Positions 43,662 through 50,743 of a stretch of DNA of 64,000 nt are shown one piece after another. The translations under genes and the position numbers were made by a program. Source of the DNA: Streptomyces ruber (GTDB lineage Bacteria; Actinomycetota; Actinomycetes; Streptomycetales; Streptomycetaceae). Below the pieces are notes generated by a model. That model saw nothing but the letters and a program-made list of their open reading frames with translations, had not been told where the DNA came from and did no database searches. Position 1 is the first letter of the stretch; every line of letters starts with the position of its first letter. Location: NCBI RefSeq assembly GCF_014648075.1, contig NZ_BMQK01000009.1, positions 186,001 through 250,000 of the forward strand. The letters run 5' to 3'.

Positions 43662-44570
43662 ATGGACAGCAGTCCGACCGGCAGTCTGGCCGGCAGTCCG
43701 ACCGGCAGCCTGGCGGAACTCGACGAGCGGATCACCGGATGCCGGGCGTGCCCGCGGCTGGTCGAGTGGCGCGAGGAGGTGGCCCGGACGAAGCGCGCCG
43801 CCTTCGCCGACTGGACGTACTGGGGACGGCCGGTGCCGGGCTTCGGTCCCGCCGACGCGCCCCTGGTGATCCTCGGGCTCGCACCGGCCGCGCACGGCGG
43901 GAACCGCACCGGCCGCATGTTCACCGGCGACCGGTCGGGGGACGTGCTGTACGCGGCGCTGCACGACATCGGCCTGGCGTCGCGCGGAACCGCGGTGAGC
44001 GCCGACGACGGGCTGGAGCTGTACGGCGTGCGGATCACCTCGCCCGTGCACTGCGCGCCGCCCGCCAACAAGCCGACCCCGCAGGAGCGGGACACCTGCC
44101 GGTCGTGGCTGGTCACTGAGTTGGGACTGCTGCGGCCGACGGTACGGGCCGTCGTCGTGCTCGGGGCGTTCGGATGGCAGGCCGCGCTGCCCGCCCTGGC
44201 CGGTGCGGGATGGCAGGTGCCGCGGCCCCGGCCCGCCTTCGCGCACGGGGCGCACGTCACGCTGGACGGCGAGCCGCGCCTGCTGGAGCTGTTCGGCTGC
44301 TTCCACGTCAGCCAGCGCAACACCTTCACCGGGCGGCTCACCCCCGCGATGCTGCGGGACGTGCTGCGCACGGCGGCCGGGGCGGCGGGGCTGGCCACCA
44401 GGCCGGAGCCGGAACCGGAGCCAAAGCCGGACCCGGGACCGGGACCGGAGTCGGACCCGGGACCGGGACCGGAGCCGGGACCGGAGTCGGACCCGGGACC
44501 GGAGTCGGGTCCGGCCTCACCCCGTGCCGACGGCCCCGCGGCTACTCCGGAACCACCGCGGTCGCCGTGA
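43662..44570 (+). CDS. Family 5 uracil-DNA glycosylase (UdgB-like)
   Basis: 302-aa DNA repair enzyme. Cys27 and Cys30 (CRAC), the Cys in VHCAPPANK and the Cys in FGCFHVSQ fit a 4Fe-4S cluster. Motif I is GLAPAAHGGNRTGRMFTGD and motif II HVSQRNTFTGRL, typical of UdgB, which removes uracil and other deaminated bases. Near the start there is a GSLAGSPTGSLA duplication, and residues about 245-290 form a Pro/Glu/Asp/Gly repeat tail. The last 29 bp overlap the convergent RidA gene. Confidence 0.9.
   Translation: MDSSPTGSLAGSPTGSLAELDERITGCRACPRLVEWREEVARTKRAAFADWTYWGRPVPGFGPADAPLVILGLAPAAHGGNRTGRMFTGDRSGDVLYAALHDIGLASRGTAVSADDGLELYGVRITSPVHCAPPANKPTPQERDTCRSWLVTELGLLRPTVRAVVVLGAFGWQAALPALAGAGWQVPRPRPAFAHGAHVTLDGEPRLLELFGCFHVSQRNTFTGRLTPAMLRDVLRTAAGAAGLATRPEPEPEPKPDPGPGPESDPGPGPEPGPESDPGPESGPASPRADGPAATPEPPRSP
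44402..44510 (+). repeat. Pro-Glu/Asp-Gly coding repeat in the glycosylase gene
   Basis: Imperfect tandem copies built from CCGGAGTCGGACCCGGGACC and shorter variants encode PGPESDPGPGPEPGPES-type sequence at the C-terminus. The copies are nearly identical at DNA level, so length variation between strains is likely. Confidence 0.8.
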
Positions 44571-44943
44571 CCTCCACGAGCTGGCCCGGGTAGCCGAGAC
44601 AGGCCACGCCGAGCAGGGTCGAGGAGTGCGGACCGAGGCTCAGCCCGCTGGCCTCCACGACCTCCCAGACGCGGGCGAGGACCGCGGGGTCGCCGGACAC
44701 CACGTACACGTCGGTCGACACCACGTGCTCGAAGCCGCTGCCCACCGCGCGCAGTTGCTCCCCGAGGTTCCCGAGCGCCTGCTCGGCCTGACGTACGGGA
44801 TCGCCCTCGCCGACGAGCTTCCCGTCGGCGTCGAGCGGAACGGAACCGGCCAGGAAGGCCAGCTTCGTGCCCGCCTCGACGACGGAGGCGTGGGAGTAGG
44901 TGGGGGGCGGGAAGAGGGCGGGGGAGGTGACGCGCTGGATCAT
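44542..44943 (-). CDS. RidA-family protein (YjgF/YER057c/UK114)
   Basis: 133-aa RidA-like protein. The family forms trimers, and RidA itself hydrolyses reactive enamines/imines made by PLP enzymes. Seen: LAFLAGSVPLDADGKLVG, QAEQALGNLGEQLRAVG, and the C-terminal LLGVACLGYPGQLVEVTATA. The conserved Arg of RidA proper (RxQ near residue 105) is not obvious, so this may belong to a divergent Rid subfamily. ATG 44943 has AGGAG upstream. Confidence 0.85.
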   Translation of the reverse strand: MIQRVTSPALFPPPTYSHASVVEAGTKLAFLAGSVPLDADGKLVGEGDPVRQAEQALGNLGEQLRAVGSGFEHVVSTDVYVVSGDPAVLARVWEVVEASGLSLGPHSSTLLGVACLGYPGQLVEVTATAVVPE

Positions 44944-45126
44944 TCGTGCTGCTCCTGGGGCTGGAACTCGGTCTGGGACTGGGTGTGGGTCTGGATCCGG
45001 GGTCCGGGAACGACTGCCGGGACACCGAACCGATCCTGCGTACTCGGTCACTCGGGCGCATCCGAATTTCGTGACCCGGCGCTACCGTGGTGTGGTGGTC
45101 GGACCGCGCGAGACCAAGGGGGCTGC

Positions 45127-45651
45127 ATGGAACCAGAGTTGACGAACCTGGCCGTGGCGGGGGCGACCGCGCTGGTGACGCAGATGGTGACGGACGGGTG
45201 GGAGCAGGCGCGCGACCGTGTCGTCACCTTCTTCGCCCGGCGCCGGAACGGTGAGGAAGTCGAACAAGGCGAACAAGGCGGACAAGGCGGGGAAAGCGGG
45301 GAAGGCGGGGAAGGCAGGGAAGAAGCCGTCCGGGCGGAACTCGACACCTCCCGCGCCGAGCTCGTCGCCGCGCGGGACGCCGACGACGAGGAGACCGCTG
45401 CGGACGTCCACGACGAGTGGCGGATCCGGCTGCGCCGCGCGTTGCGCGCCGATCCGCAGGCGGCGGCCGAGCTCCGCGCCCTGCTGGACGAGCTGGTGCC
45501 CCCGGCCGACGGGACGGCCCGGGAGGCCGTCCACAACGTCATCAGCGGCGGCGTGCAGCACGGCACCGTGATCCAGGCCCACACGGTCGGTGACCTGTCC
45601 ATCGGAGGGCACGGGCGCGCTCAGGGGGACCCGGGCTCCCCGAACAGGTGA
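45127..45651 (+). CDS. Unknown protein with C-terminal Gly-rich GxVxQ motif
   Basis: 174-aa protein not recognised as a named family. The N-terminus LAVAGATALVTQMVTDGWEQ may be a membrane-adjacent helix, the middle has a Gln/Gly/Glu repeat (EQGGQGGESGEGGEG) and a helical region, and the end reads NVISGGVQHGTVIQAHTVG. Similar tail motifs occur in streptomycete proteins linked with NTPase or protease modules of suspected conflict systems; that link is from memory and unproven. Its 3' end overlaps the convergent GntR gene by 31 bp. Confidence 0.6.
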   Translation: MEPELTNLAVAGATALVTQMVTDGWEQARDRVVTFFARRRNGEEVEQGEQGGQGGESGEGGEGREEAVRAELDTSRAELVAARDADDEETAADVHDEWRIRLRRALRADPQAAAELRALLDELVPPADGTAREAVHNVISGGVQHGTVIQAHTVGDLSIGGHGRAQGDPGSPNR

Positions 45652-46277
45652 CGTACCGTCGACCGGTAGTTGGCCCGTACATGGTCGAGCGCGTGCGCGC
45701 GTGCCCGGTCCGGGTCGCCGGAGGCGATCGCCTCGTACAGCTCCCGGTGCTCCACGAGGAGCTGTGGCCACTCCTCGTTCTGCCGGGTCAGCCAGCGCAG
45801 GCGGCCGTCCACGGGGTCCATCACCGAGATCAGCAGGCTGTTGCCCGCGAGAGACAGGATGCGGTCGTGGAAACGGGTGTTGGCGTCGGTGATCGCTTCG
45901 GCGTCCCCGGCCTCGGTGGCACGCGCCGCGTCCCGCAGCAGGTCCCGCAGTTCCGTCAGGTCCCGCGCCGTCGCCCGTGACGCGGCCAGGCCCGCCGCGT
46001 ACACCTCCAGCGCCTCGCGCAGTTCGAACAGCTCCTTGACGTCGGCCGGGGTCAGCCGGCGTACGACCGTGCGGCGCGGTGTCTCGAACAGGACGAAGCC
46101 CTCGGTCACCAGGGCGCGGATCGCCTCCCGGACCGGAACGCGCGACACGCCGAAGCGCTCGGCGAGTTCGCGCTCGACGAGCCGGTCGCCGGGGCGGAGC
46201 CGGCCCGCGATGATGTCCCGCCGCAGGCTCGCGAGGACGTGCTCGCGCACGGCGCCCAGGGGTTCCATCTTCGCCAT
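45621..46277 (-). CDS. GntR/FadR-type (FCD) transcriptional regulator
   Basis: 218-aa regulator. The winged helix lies in 8-75 (LRPGDRLVERELAERFGVSR, PVREAIRALVTEGFV) and the FCD ligand domain in 85-210 (ELREALEVYAAGLAASRA, RFHDRILSLAGN, HRELYEAIASGD) with His/Asp residues that can bind a metal or acid ligand. It is divergent from the NCS1 transporter operon, with a TTTGGTATACCAAA palindrome between them, so it is the likely repressor of that operon. ATG 46277 is used; ATG 46268 is also possible. Confidence 0.9.
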   Translation of the reverse strand: MAKMEPLGAVREHVLASLRRDIIAGRLRPGDRLVERELAERFGVSRVPVREAIRALVTEGFVLFETPRRTVVRRLTPADVKELFELREALEVYAAGLAASRATARDLTELRDLLRDAARATEAGDAEAITDANTRFHDRILSLAGNSLLISVMDPVDGRLRWLTRQNEEWPQLLVEHRELYEAIASGDPDRARAHALDHVRANYRSTVRHLFGEPGSP

Positions 46278-46296
46278 GGTCCCATCTTCGCCGACT

Positions 46297-46390
46297 CCGA
46301 CAGCCTTCTGCCGACGGCCGTGTGCCGACAGCGGTCTGCCGACAGCGGTCTGCCGACGGCCTTCTGCCGACAGTGGTCTCCGACAGGGGT
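46297..46390. repeat. 14-bp tandem repeat, about seven copies
   Basis: Units of CCGACAGCGGTCTG and close variants start at 46297, 46311, 46325, 46339, 46353, 46367 and 46380, in the divergent promoter region between the GntR gene and its probable target operon. Confidence 0.9.
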
Positions 46391-46472
46391 TCCCCGACGC
46401 CGACGGCGATTTACGGAGCGGTAACAGCGGCGACATCGCTCCGGACGATCGACCGGAGGAGCATGGCGACAG

Positions 46473-46486
46473 TTTGGTATACCAAA
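46473..46486. promoter_or_regulatory. GntR operator palindrome TTTGGTATACCAAA
   Basis: Perfect 14-bp palindrome 48 nt before the transporter GTG. Its GGTATACC core with flanking T/A fits FadR-type GntR sites (T-N-GT-N3-AC-N-A). Binding by the adjacent regulator is inferred. Confidence 0.75.
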
Positions 46487-46534
46487 CCCGTACCGCAGCC
46501 ATGCCATAGCGGATCGACTGGCTCTGGAGGTCCC

Positions 46535-48001
46535 GTGTCCCTCGCCGACCGTGCCGAGGTCGCCGGCGCAGCAGCGTTCGTCCCCGACCCCCGCCTCACC
46601 AACGAGGACCTCGCGCCCGCGCCCGCGGGCAAGCGCACCTGGAAGGTCTTCGACCTCTTCGCGCTGTGGATGTCCGACGTCCACAACCTCGGCAACTACA
46701 CCTTCGCCGCCGGACTGCTCTTCCTCGGCATGAACGTGTGGCAGGTCTTCACGTCCCTGCTCGCCGGGTTCGTGATCATCTACATTGGCATGAACATGAT
46801 GGGGCGGATCGGTCAGCGCACCGGCGTGCCCTTCCCGGTCGTCAGCCGGATCGCCTTCGGTGTCTGGGGCGCCAACATCCCGGCGCTGATCAGGGCCGTC
46901 ATCGCCATCATGTGGTACGGCATCCAGACCTACCTGGCCTCCGTCGCCGTCAACGTGATGCTGCTGGCTGCCTGGCCGGGTCTCACGTCCTGGACACACG
47001 GGTCCTTCCTCGGACTCGACCCGCTCGGCTGGCTCTCCTTCGTCGCGCTCTGGCTGGTACAGGCCGCGATCATCAGCCGGGGCATGGAGTCGGTGCGGAA
47101 GTTCCAGGACTTCTGCGGCCCGGCGATCTGGATCGTGATGATCGCGCTGGCGGTCTGGATCCTCGCCGAGGCCGACTGGACGATCTCCCTCACCAGTACG
47201 CCGCACCCCGTCTCCGTGGGCGAGCAGTGGCGCCAGTGGTTCGGCGCGGTCGGTCTCATCCTCGCCACCTACGGCACGCTGATGCTCAACTTCTGCGACT
47301 TCTCCCGCTTCGCGCCCGACTACCGCACCGTCCGCCGCGGCAACTTCTGGGGACTGCCGGTCAACTCCACGGCCTTCGTGGTCCTGTCGGTCGTCGTCAC
47401 CGCGGGCGCCTACGAGGTGTTCGGCAAGGAGATCACCGAGCCCGCCCACCTGGTCGCCGAGATCGGCACCACCTGGGTGCTGGTGGTGGGCGCGCTGACG
47501 TTCGCCGTCGCCACCATGGGCGTCAACATCGTCGCCAACTTCGTCTCGCCGGCGTACGACCTGGCCAACGTCTGGCCGCAGCGGATCACCTTCAAGGTCG
47601 GCGGCATGATCAGCACGGTGGCGGCGCTGCTGGTCACCCCCTGGAACCTCTTCTCCAATCCCACCGTCGTCAACTACTTCCTCGGCGGCCTCGGCGCCTT
47701 CCTCGGCCCCCTGTTCGGCGTGATCATGGTCGACTACTACTGGGTCAAGCGCGGCCACGCCGACGTCGACCGGCTCTTCAGCGCCGAGCCCGGGTCCCGC
47801 TACCACTACCGCCGAGGCGTGAATCCCAGGGCCCTGTGGGCCTTCCTCCCCTCGGCGGCGATCGCGGCCGTGCTCGCCCTGGTGCCGGCCTTCAGCGCCG
47901 TGGCGCCGTACTCGTGGTTCATCGGAACCGCCCTGGCGGCCGGACTGTACGCGGTGCTGTGCCGCGCCGAACGCACGGCGACGACGGGGAGGGAGGCCTG
48001 A
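46535..48001 (+). CDS. NCS1-family nucleobase/hydantoin/allantoin transporter
   Basis: 488-aa permease with about twelve helices. NCS1 hallmarks: DLFALWMSDVHNLGNYTFAA (TM1, sodium/substrate region), GVPFPVVSRIAFGVWGANI, TYGTLMLNFCDFSRFAPD, and PWNLFSN. Such carriers import purines, pyrimidines, hydantoin or allantoin with Na+ or H+. The next gene encodes a hydantoin/allantoin-type racemase, so a hydantoin or allantoin substrate is the best guess. GTG 46535 follows GGAGG. Upstream lies the GntR palindrome. Confidence 0.92.
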   Translation: MSLADRAEVAGAAAFVPDPRLTNEDLAPAPAGKRTWKVFDLFALWMSDVHNLGNYTFAAGLLFLGMNVWQVFTSLLAGFVIIYIGMNMMGRIGQRTGVPFPVVSRIAFGVWGANIPALIRAVIAIMWYGIQTYLASVAVNVMLLAAWPGLTSWTHGSFLGLDPLGWLSFVALWLVQAAIISRGMESVRKFQDFCGPAIWIVMIALAVWILAEADWTISLTSTPHPVSVGEQWRQWFGAVGLILATYGTLMLNFCDFSRFAPDYRTVRRGNFWGLPVNSTAFVVLSVVVTAGAYEVFGKEITEPAHLVAEIGTTWVLVVGALTFAVATMGVNIVANFVSPAYDLANVWPQRITFKVGGMISTVAALLVTPWNLFSNPTVVNYFLGGLGAFLGPLFGVIMVDYYWVKRGHADVDRLFSAEPGSRYHYRRGVNPRALWAFLPSAAIAAVLALVPAFSAVAPYSWFIGTALAAGLYAVLCRAERTATTGREA

Positions 48002-48006
48002 GAGCC

Positions 48007-48735
48007 GTGCGGACCGTACGCATACTCGTCACCAACTGCAACACCACGCGGACGATGACGGAGGAGATCGTACGAGGCGCCCGGTCCGCCGCGAGCCCGG
48101 GCACCACCGTGACCGGGCTGACGCCCGCGTGGGGCGTCGAGTCCGCGGAGGGCTGGCTCGACAGCTACCTGTCGGCCGCGGCGGTGCTCGACACGCTGCG
48201 GACGTACGACGGCCCGCCCTACGACGCGGTCGTCCTGGCCGGCTTCGGCGAGCACGGCCGCGAGGGCGTACGGGAACTGGTGGACGTGCCGGTCGTCGAC
48301 ATCACGGAGGCGGCGGCCCACCTGGCCTGCCTGCTGGGCCGCCGCTACGGCGTCGTCACCACCCTGGAGCGGTCGTGCGGCCAGATCGAGGACAGCCTGG
48401 AGACGGCGGGGGTGGCCCGCAACTGCGCGGCCGTGGTGGGCACGGGCCTCGGCGTCCTCGACCTCGGCGACACGGACCGCACGGAGGCGGCGTTCCTGGC
48501 GGCCGCCGAGCGGGCCCGGCGGGCGGGTGCGGAGGTGCTGGTGCTGGGCTGCGCAGGCATGACGGGACTGCAGCGGACGCTGGGGGAGGAACTGGGACTC
48601 CCGGTCGTCGACGGGGTGGGCGCGGCCGTACGGCTCGCCGAGTCGCTGGTCGCGCTGGGACTGCGGACGAGCCGGGCGGGGAGTTATGCGCGGCCGGTGG
48701 TGAAGGGGCGGGTGTGGGGGCCGCCGGAGCCGTAG
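48007..48735 (+). CDS. Hydantoin/allantoin racemase (Asp/Glu racemase superfamily)
   Basis: 242-aa racemase. The start ILVTNCNTTRTMTEEI matches the hydantoin-racemase N-terminus (usual form NPNTS). The two catalytic Cys are in LERSCGQIED and VLGCAGMTG. It should interconvert enantiomers of 5-substituted hydantoins or allantoin so that a stereospecific hydrolase can act; no hydantoinase gene is in the window. Begins 5 nt after the transporter stop, so the two form an operon. Confidence 0.88.
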   Translation: MRTVRILVTNCNTTRTMTEEIVRGARSAASPGTTVTGLTPAWGVESAEGWLDSYLSAAAVLDTLRTYDGPPYDAVVLAGFGEHGREGVRELVDVPVVDITEAAAHLACLLGRRYGVVTTLERSCGQIEDSLETAGVARNCAAVVGTGLGVLDLGDTDRTEAAFLAAAERARRAGAEVLVLGCAGMTGLQRTLGEELGLPVVDGVGAAVRLAESLVALGLRTSRAGSYARPVVKGRVWGPPEP

Positions 48736-48753
48736 GTGACCGGGCCACGGCGG

Positions 48754-49373
48754 TCAGCCGTTCCCCGGGTGCGCCGACGTCCAGGGCGCACCGTTCCCGG
48801 GCAGCGGGCCCCACACCAGCGCACCCCGGTGGAACCCGGGAACGGCCTCGGACGTCAGCGGGCCGGTGCCCCGGATGAGGGCTTCGGCCACCGAGTGCAG
48901 GAACTCGGCGAGGGATCCGTACCCCGGGGTGGTGAGCGGCCGCACGGCGGCTCACCACCGCCCTGGCCGAACACGGCGAGGCGGCCGTCGGCATCCACTG
49001 CCAGGCCGTCCCACGGAGCGAGGGAATAGTCCGCGACAGCGAAGGGGACCCACGGGCCCCAATACCCCTCGGCCTGCCTCCCGCTGCCCCGTACCACCGC
49101 GATCGCCTCGAGCGGCAGCAGATGACGCTGGGCGAGGAACAGACCGGGGTCGTACTCGTCGGGATCGCGGTCCGGGGCCGAGGGCTCCACCGTCCCGTCG
49201 CACCGCGTCAGCAGCGTGGCGAGGGCGGGAGGCAGCCTGACGCCCGACTCGGCCCCGGCGGCATCGAGGGCGGCCGGGTCGACCGGCGGCCTGATGCCGG
49301 CGTAGGAGACCGGTGCGTGCGTACGGAGCCAGCCAGTGATGCGGTCCCATGCCTGGACGACGTCCTCGTTCAC
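48754..49373 (-). pseudogene. SMI1/KNR4 (SUKH) family gene with a frameshift
   Basis: The frame from GTG 49373 (GAGAGG upstream) reads a SUKH-like protein: ITGWLRTHAP, GVRLPPALATLLTRCDG, LLPLEAI, and YWGPWVPFAVADYSLAPWDG, VDADGRLAVFGQGG. Near 48945 the continuation moves into another frame, RPLTTPGYGSLAEFLHSVAE and onward to the TGA at 48754-48756, which is what the family looks like. A single missing base around 48940-48955 explains it. In the unshifted frame the protein ends in a meaningless tail at 48855. SUKH proteins often act as immunity proteins against toxins; here the gene may be dead, or the base may be a sequencing error. Confidence 0.75.
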
Positions 49374-49487
49374 CGCTCGTTCCTCTCTCGACCCGACAGC
49401 CTCGCCTTGAACCGGCGTGGTGTTCCACGTGATGCGCGGTCCGCGGCCCCGATGCGTTCCCGGCGCGGGTGATCGGTCCTGCTCGCG

Positions 49488-50459
49488 TCACTGCCGGCCG
49501 AACTGGACACCGGTCGGCTGGACGGTGTCCGGGCGTACGGCGATGCCCTCGACGGTCAGCTGCTCGCCGTGGATGTCGGTGAGCCGGAGCGGACCGCCGC
49601 AGCCGGTGCCGTCGGGGGAGAGGAAGTAGTTGTACTCGGTACGGGTGAGCTGCCGCCAGCCGCTGCCGGTGCCGACCTCCAGGCGGGCCAGCGGGTTGCG
49701 GTGGCCGAGGGCCTGGACGCCGCACCAGTACTGGGTGGAGCCGGTCTTGTAGCGAATCGAGATCGTGTCGGAGGTGCCGGGGCTCAGCAGGCTCCAGGTG
49801 ATGTCGATCTCTCCGGCGGAGAGGGCGGCCAGCTCGGCGAACGCCTGCCGGCTGAGGTCGATCTGCCCGGGGGCGCAGGGGGCAGGGCACTCGTTGGTGA
49901 TCCGCACGGTGACTGAGGCGCCGCTCGCGGCACGGACGAGGACGTACGCCCCGCACGCCTTGGACATCTCGTAGTCGGTGGTGTTCATCGCCGCGATCAT
50001 GAGGTCCGGGCTCGGGCCGTACGAGCAGGCGCCGTCGCCGTCCGCGGCGTCGTAGTGGGTGGCGACTCCGTCGTAGGTGACGCCTGGCTCGATCCGGCCG
50101 GCGAGCGGTGCGGAGGCGGATGCCGCCGCTCGGTGGCGGGTGGGTCCGGGGGCGCCCTCGGACGGCGGCCGTGCCGAGGGAGTGGCGGTGGCGGGCGTCC
50201 CGGCCGGGGACGCCGTGGGGGAGGCCGTCGTGGATCGCGTCGGTCCCGCCTCGGGTTCCGGCTCGGTGGCCGTCGGGGAGGCGCTCACCCGGCTGCCGGC
50301 CACGGGTGCGTCCTTCGCCTGCACGGTGTCGGCCTCCTGGCCGGGACGGAAGGCCACGACCAGCGATACGACGAGCACCGCGGCCGCCACGACGATCGTG
50401 GGGACGAGGGCGGTGCGTCGCCCTGCGCGGGGCGCACTGCGGTGGGAGCGGGATGCCAC
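49488..50459 (-). CDS. Exported expansin-like protein (DPBB plus CBM63-type domain)
   Basis: 323-aa protein. A membrane helix near residues 17-36 (ALVPTIVVAAAVLVVSLVVA) is followed by a Thr/Ser/Pro-rich linker (45-110). The double-psi beta-barrel covers about 120-220: GVATHYDAADGDGACSYG, DYEMSKACGAYV, and ITNECPAPCAPGQIDLS with the expansin-type Asp. The C-terminal beta-sandwich holds QYWCGVQALGHRNPLARLEV and fits a CBM63-like wall-binding domain. Bacterial expansins loosen plant-type or bacterial walls without hydrolysis. GTG 50459 has GAGGAA upstream. Confidence 0.85.
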   Translation of the reverse strand: MASRSHRSAPRAGRRTALVPTIVVAAAVLVVSLVVAFRPGQEADTVQAKDAPVAGSRVSASPTATEPEPEAGPTRSTTASPTASPAGTPATATPSARPPSEGAPGPTRHRAAASASAPLAGRIEPGVTYDGVATHYDAADGDGACSYGPSPDLMIAAMNTTDYEMSKACGAYVLVRAASGASVTVRITNECPAPCAPGQIDLSRQAFAELAALSAGEIDITWSLLSPGTSDTISIRYKTGSTQYWCGVQALGHRNPLARLEVGTGSGWRQLTRTEYNYFLSPDGTGCGGPLRLTDIHGEQLTVEGIAVRPDTVQPTGVQFGRQ

Positions 50460-50582
50460 GGATCAATTCCTCAGGATGTTCGGGAACACGCCTTTCGGCT
50501 CGTAGTGGTCGCCGGGGAGCGCAAGGTTGCCGTGCGTCGCGTTCACGCGTGGAAGTCCCGAGCGGCTGCAGCAGCAGACGTC

Positions 50583-50624
50583 CGCGACACGAGTCGCCAC
50601 ACCCGCGACACGAGTCGTCACACC
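50583..50624. repeat. 21-bp tandem duplication
   Basis: CGCGACACGAGTCGCCACACC (here split: CGCGACACGAG at 50583, TCGCCACACC at 50594) is repeated with one change at 50604-50624, upstream of the FUSC gene. Nothing else was recognised in the 284-nt gap. Confidence 0.7.
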
Positions 50625-50743
50625 CACGAAACACCTCCGTTCGCGTTCCCGTACCTGTCCGAACTACCGTTGACGCCAGAACACACAGCCCGGCCACCGT
50701 CGCCCGAGAGCTCACCCGCCCTCGATCGGTCGACAGGAGCCCT

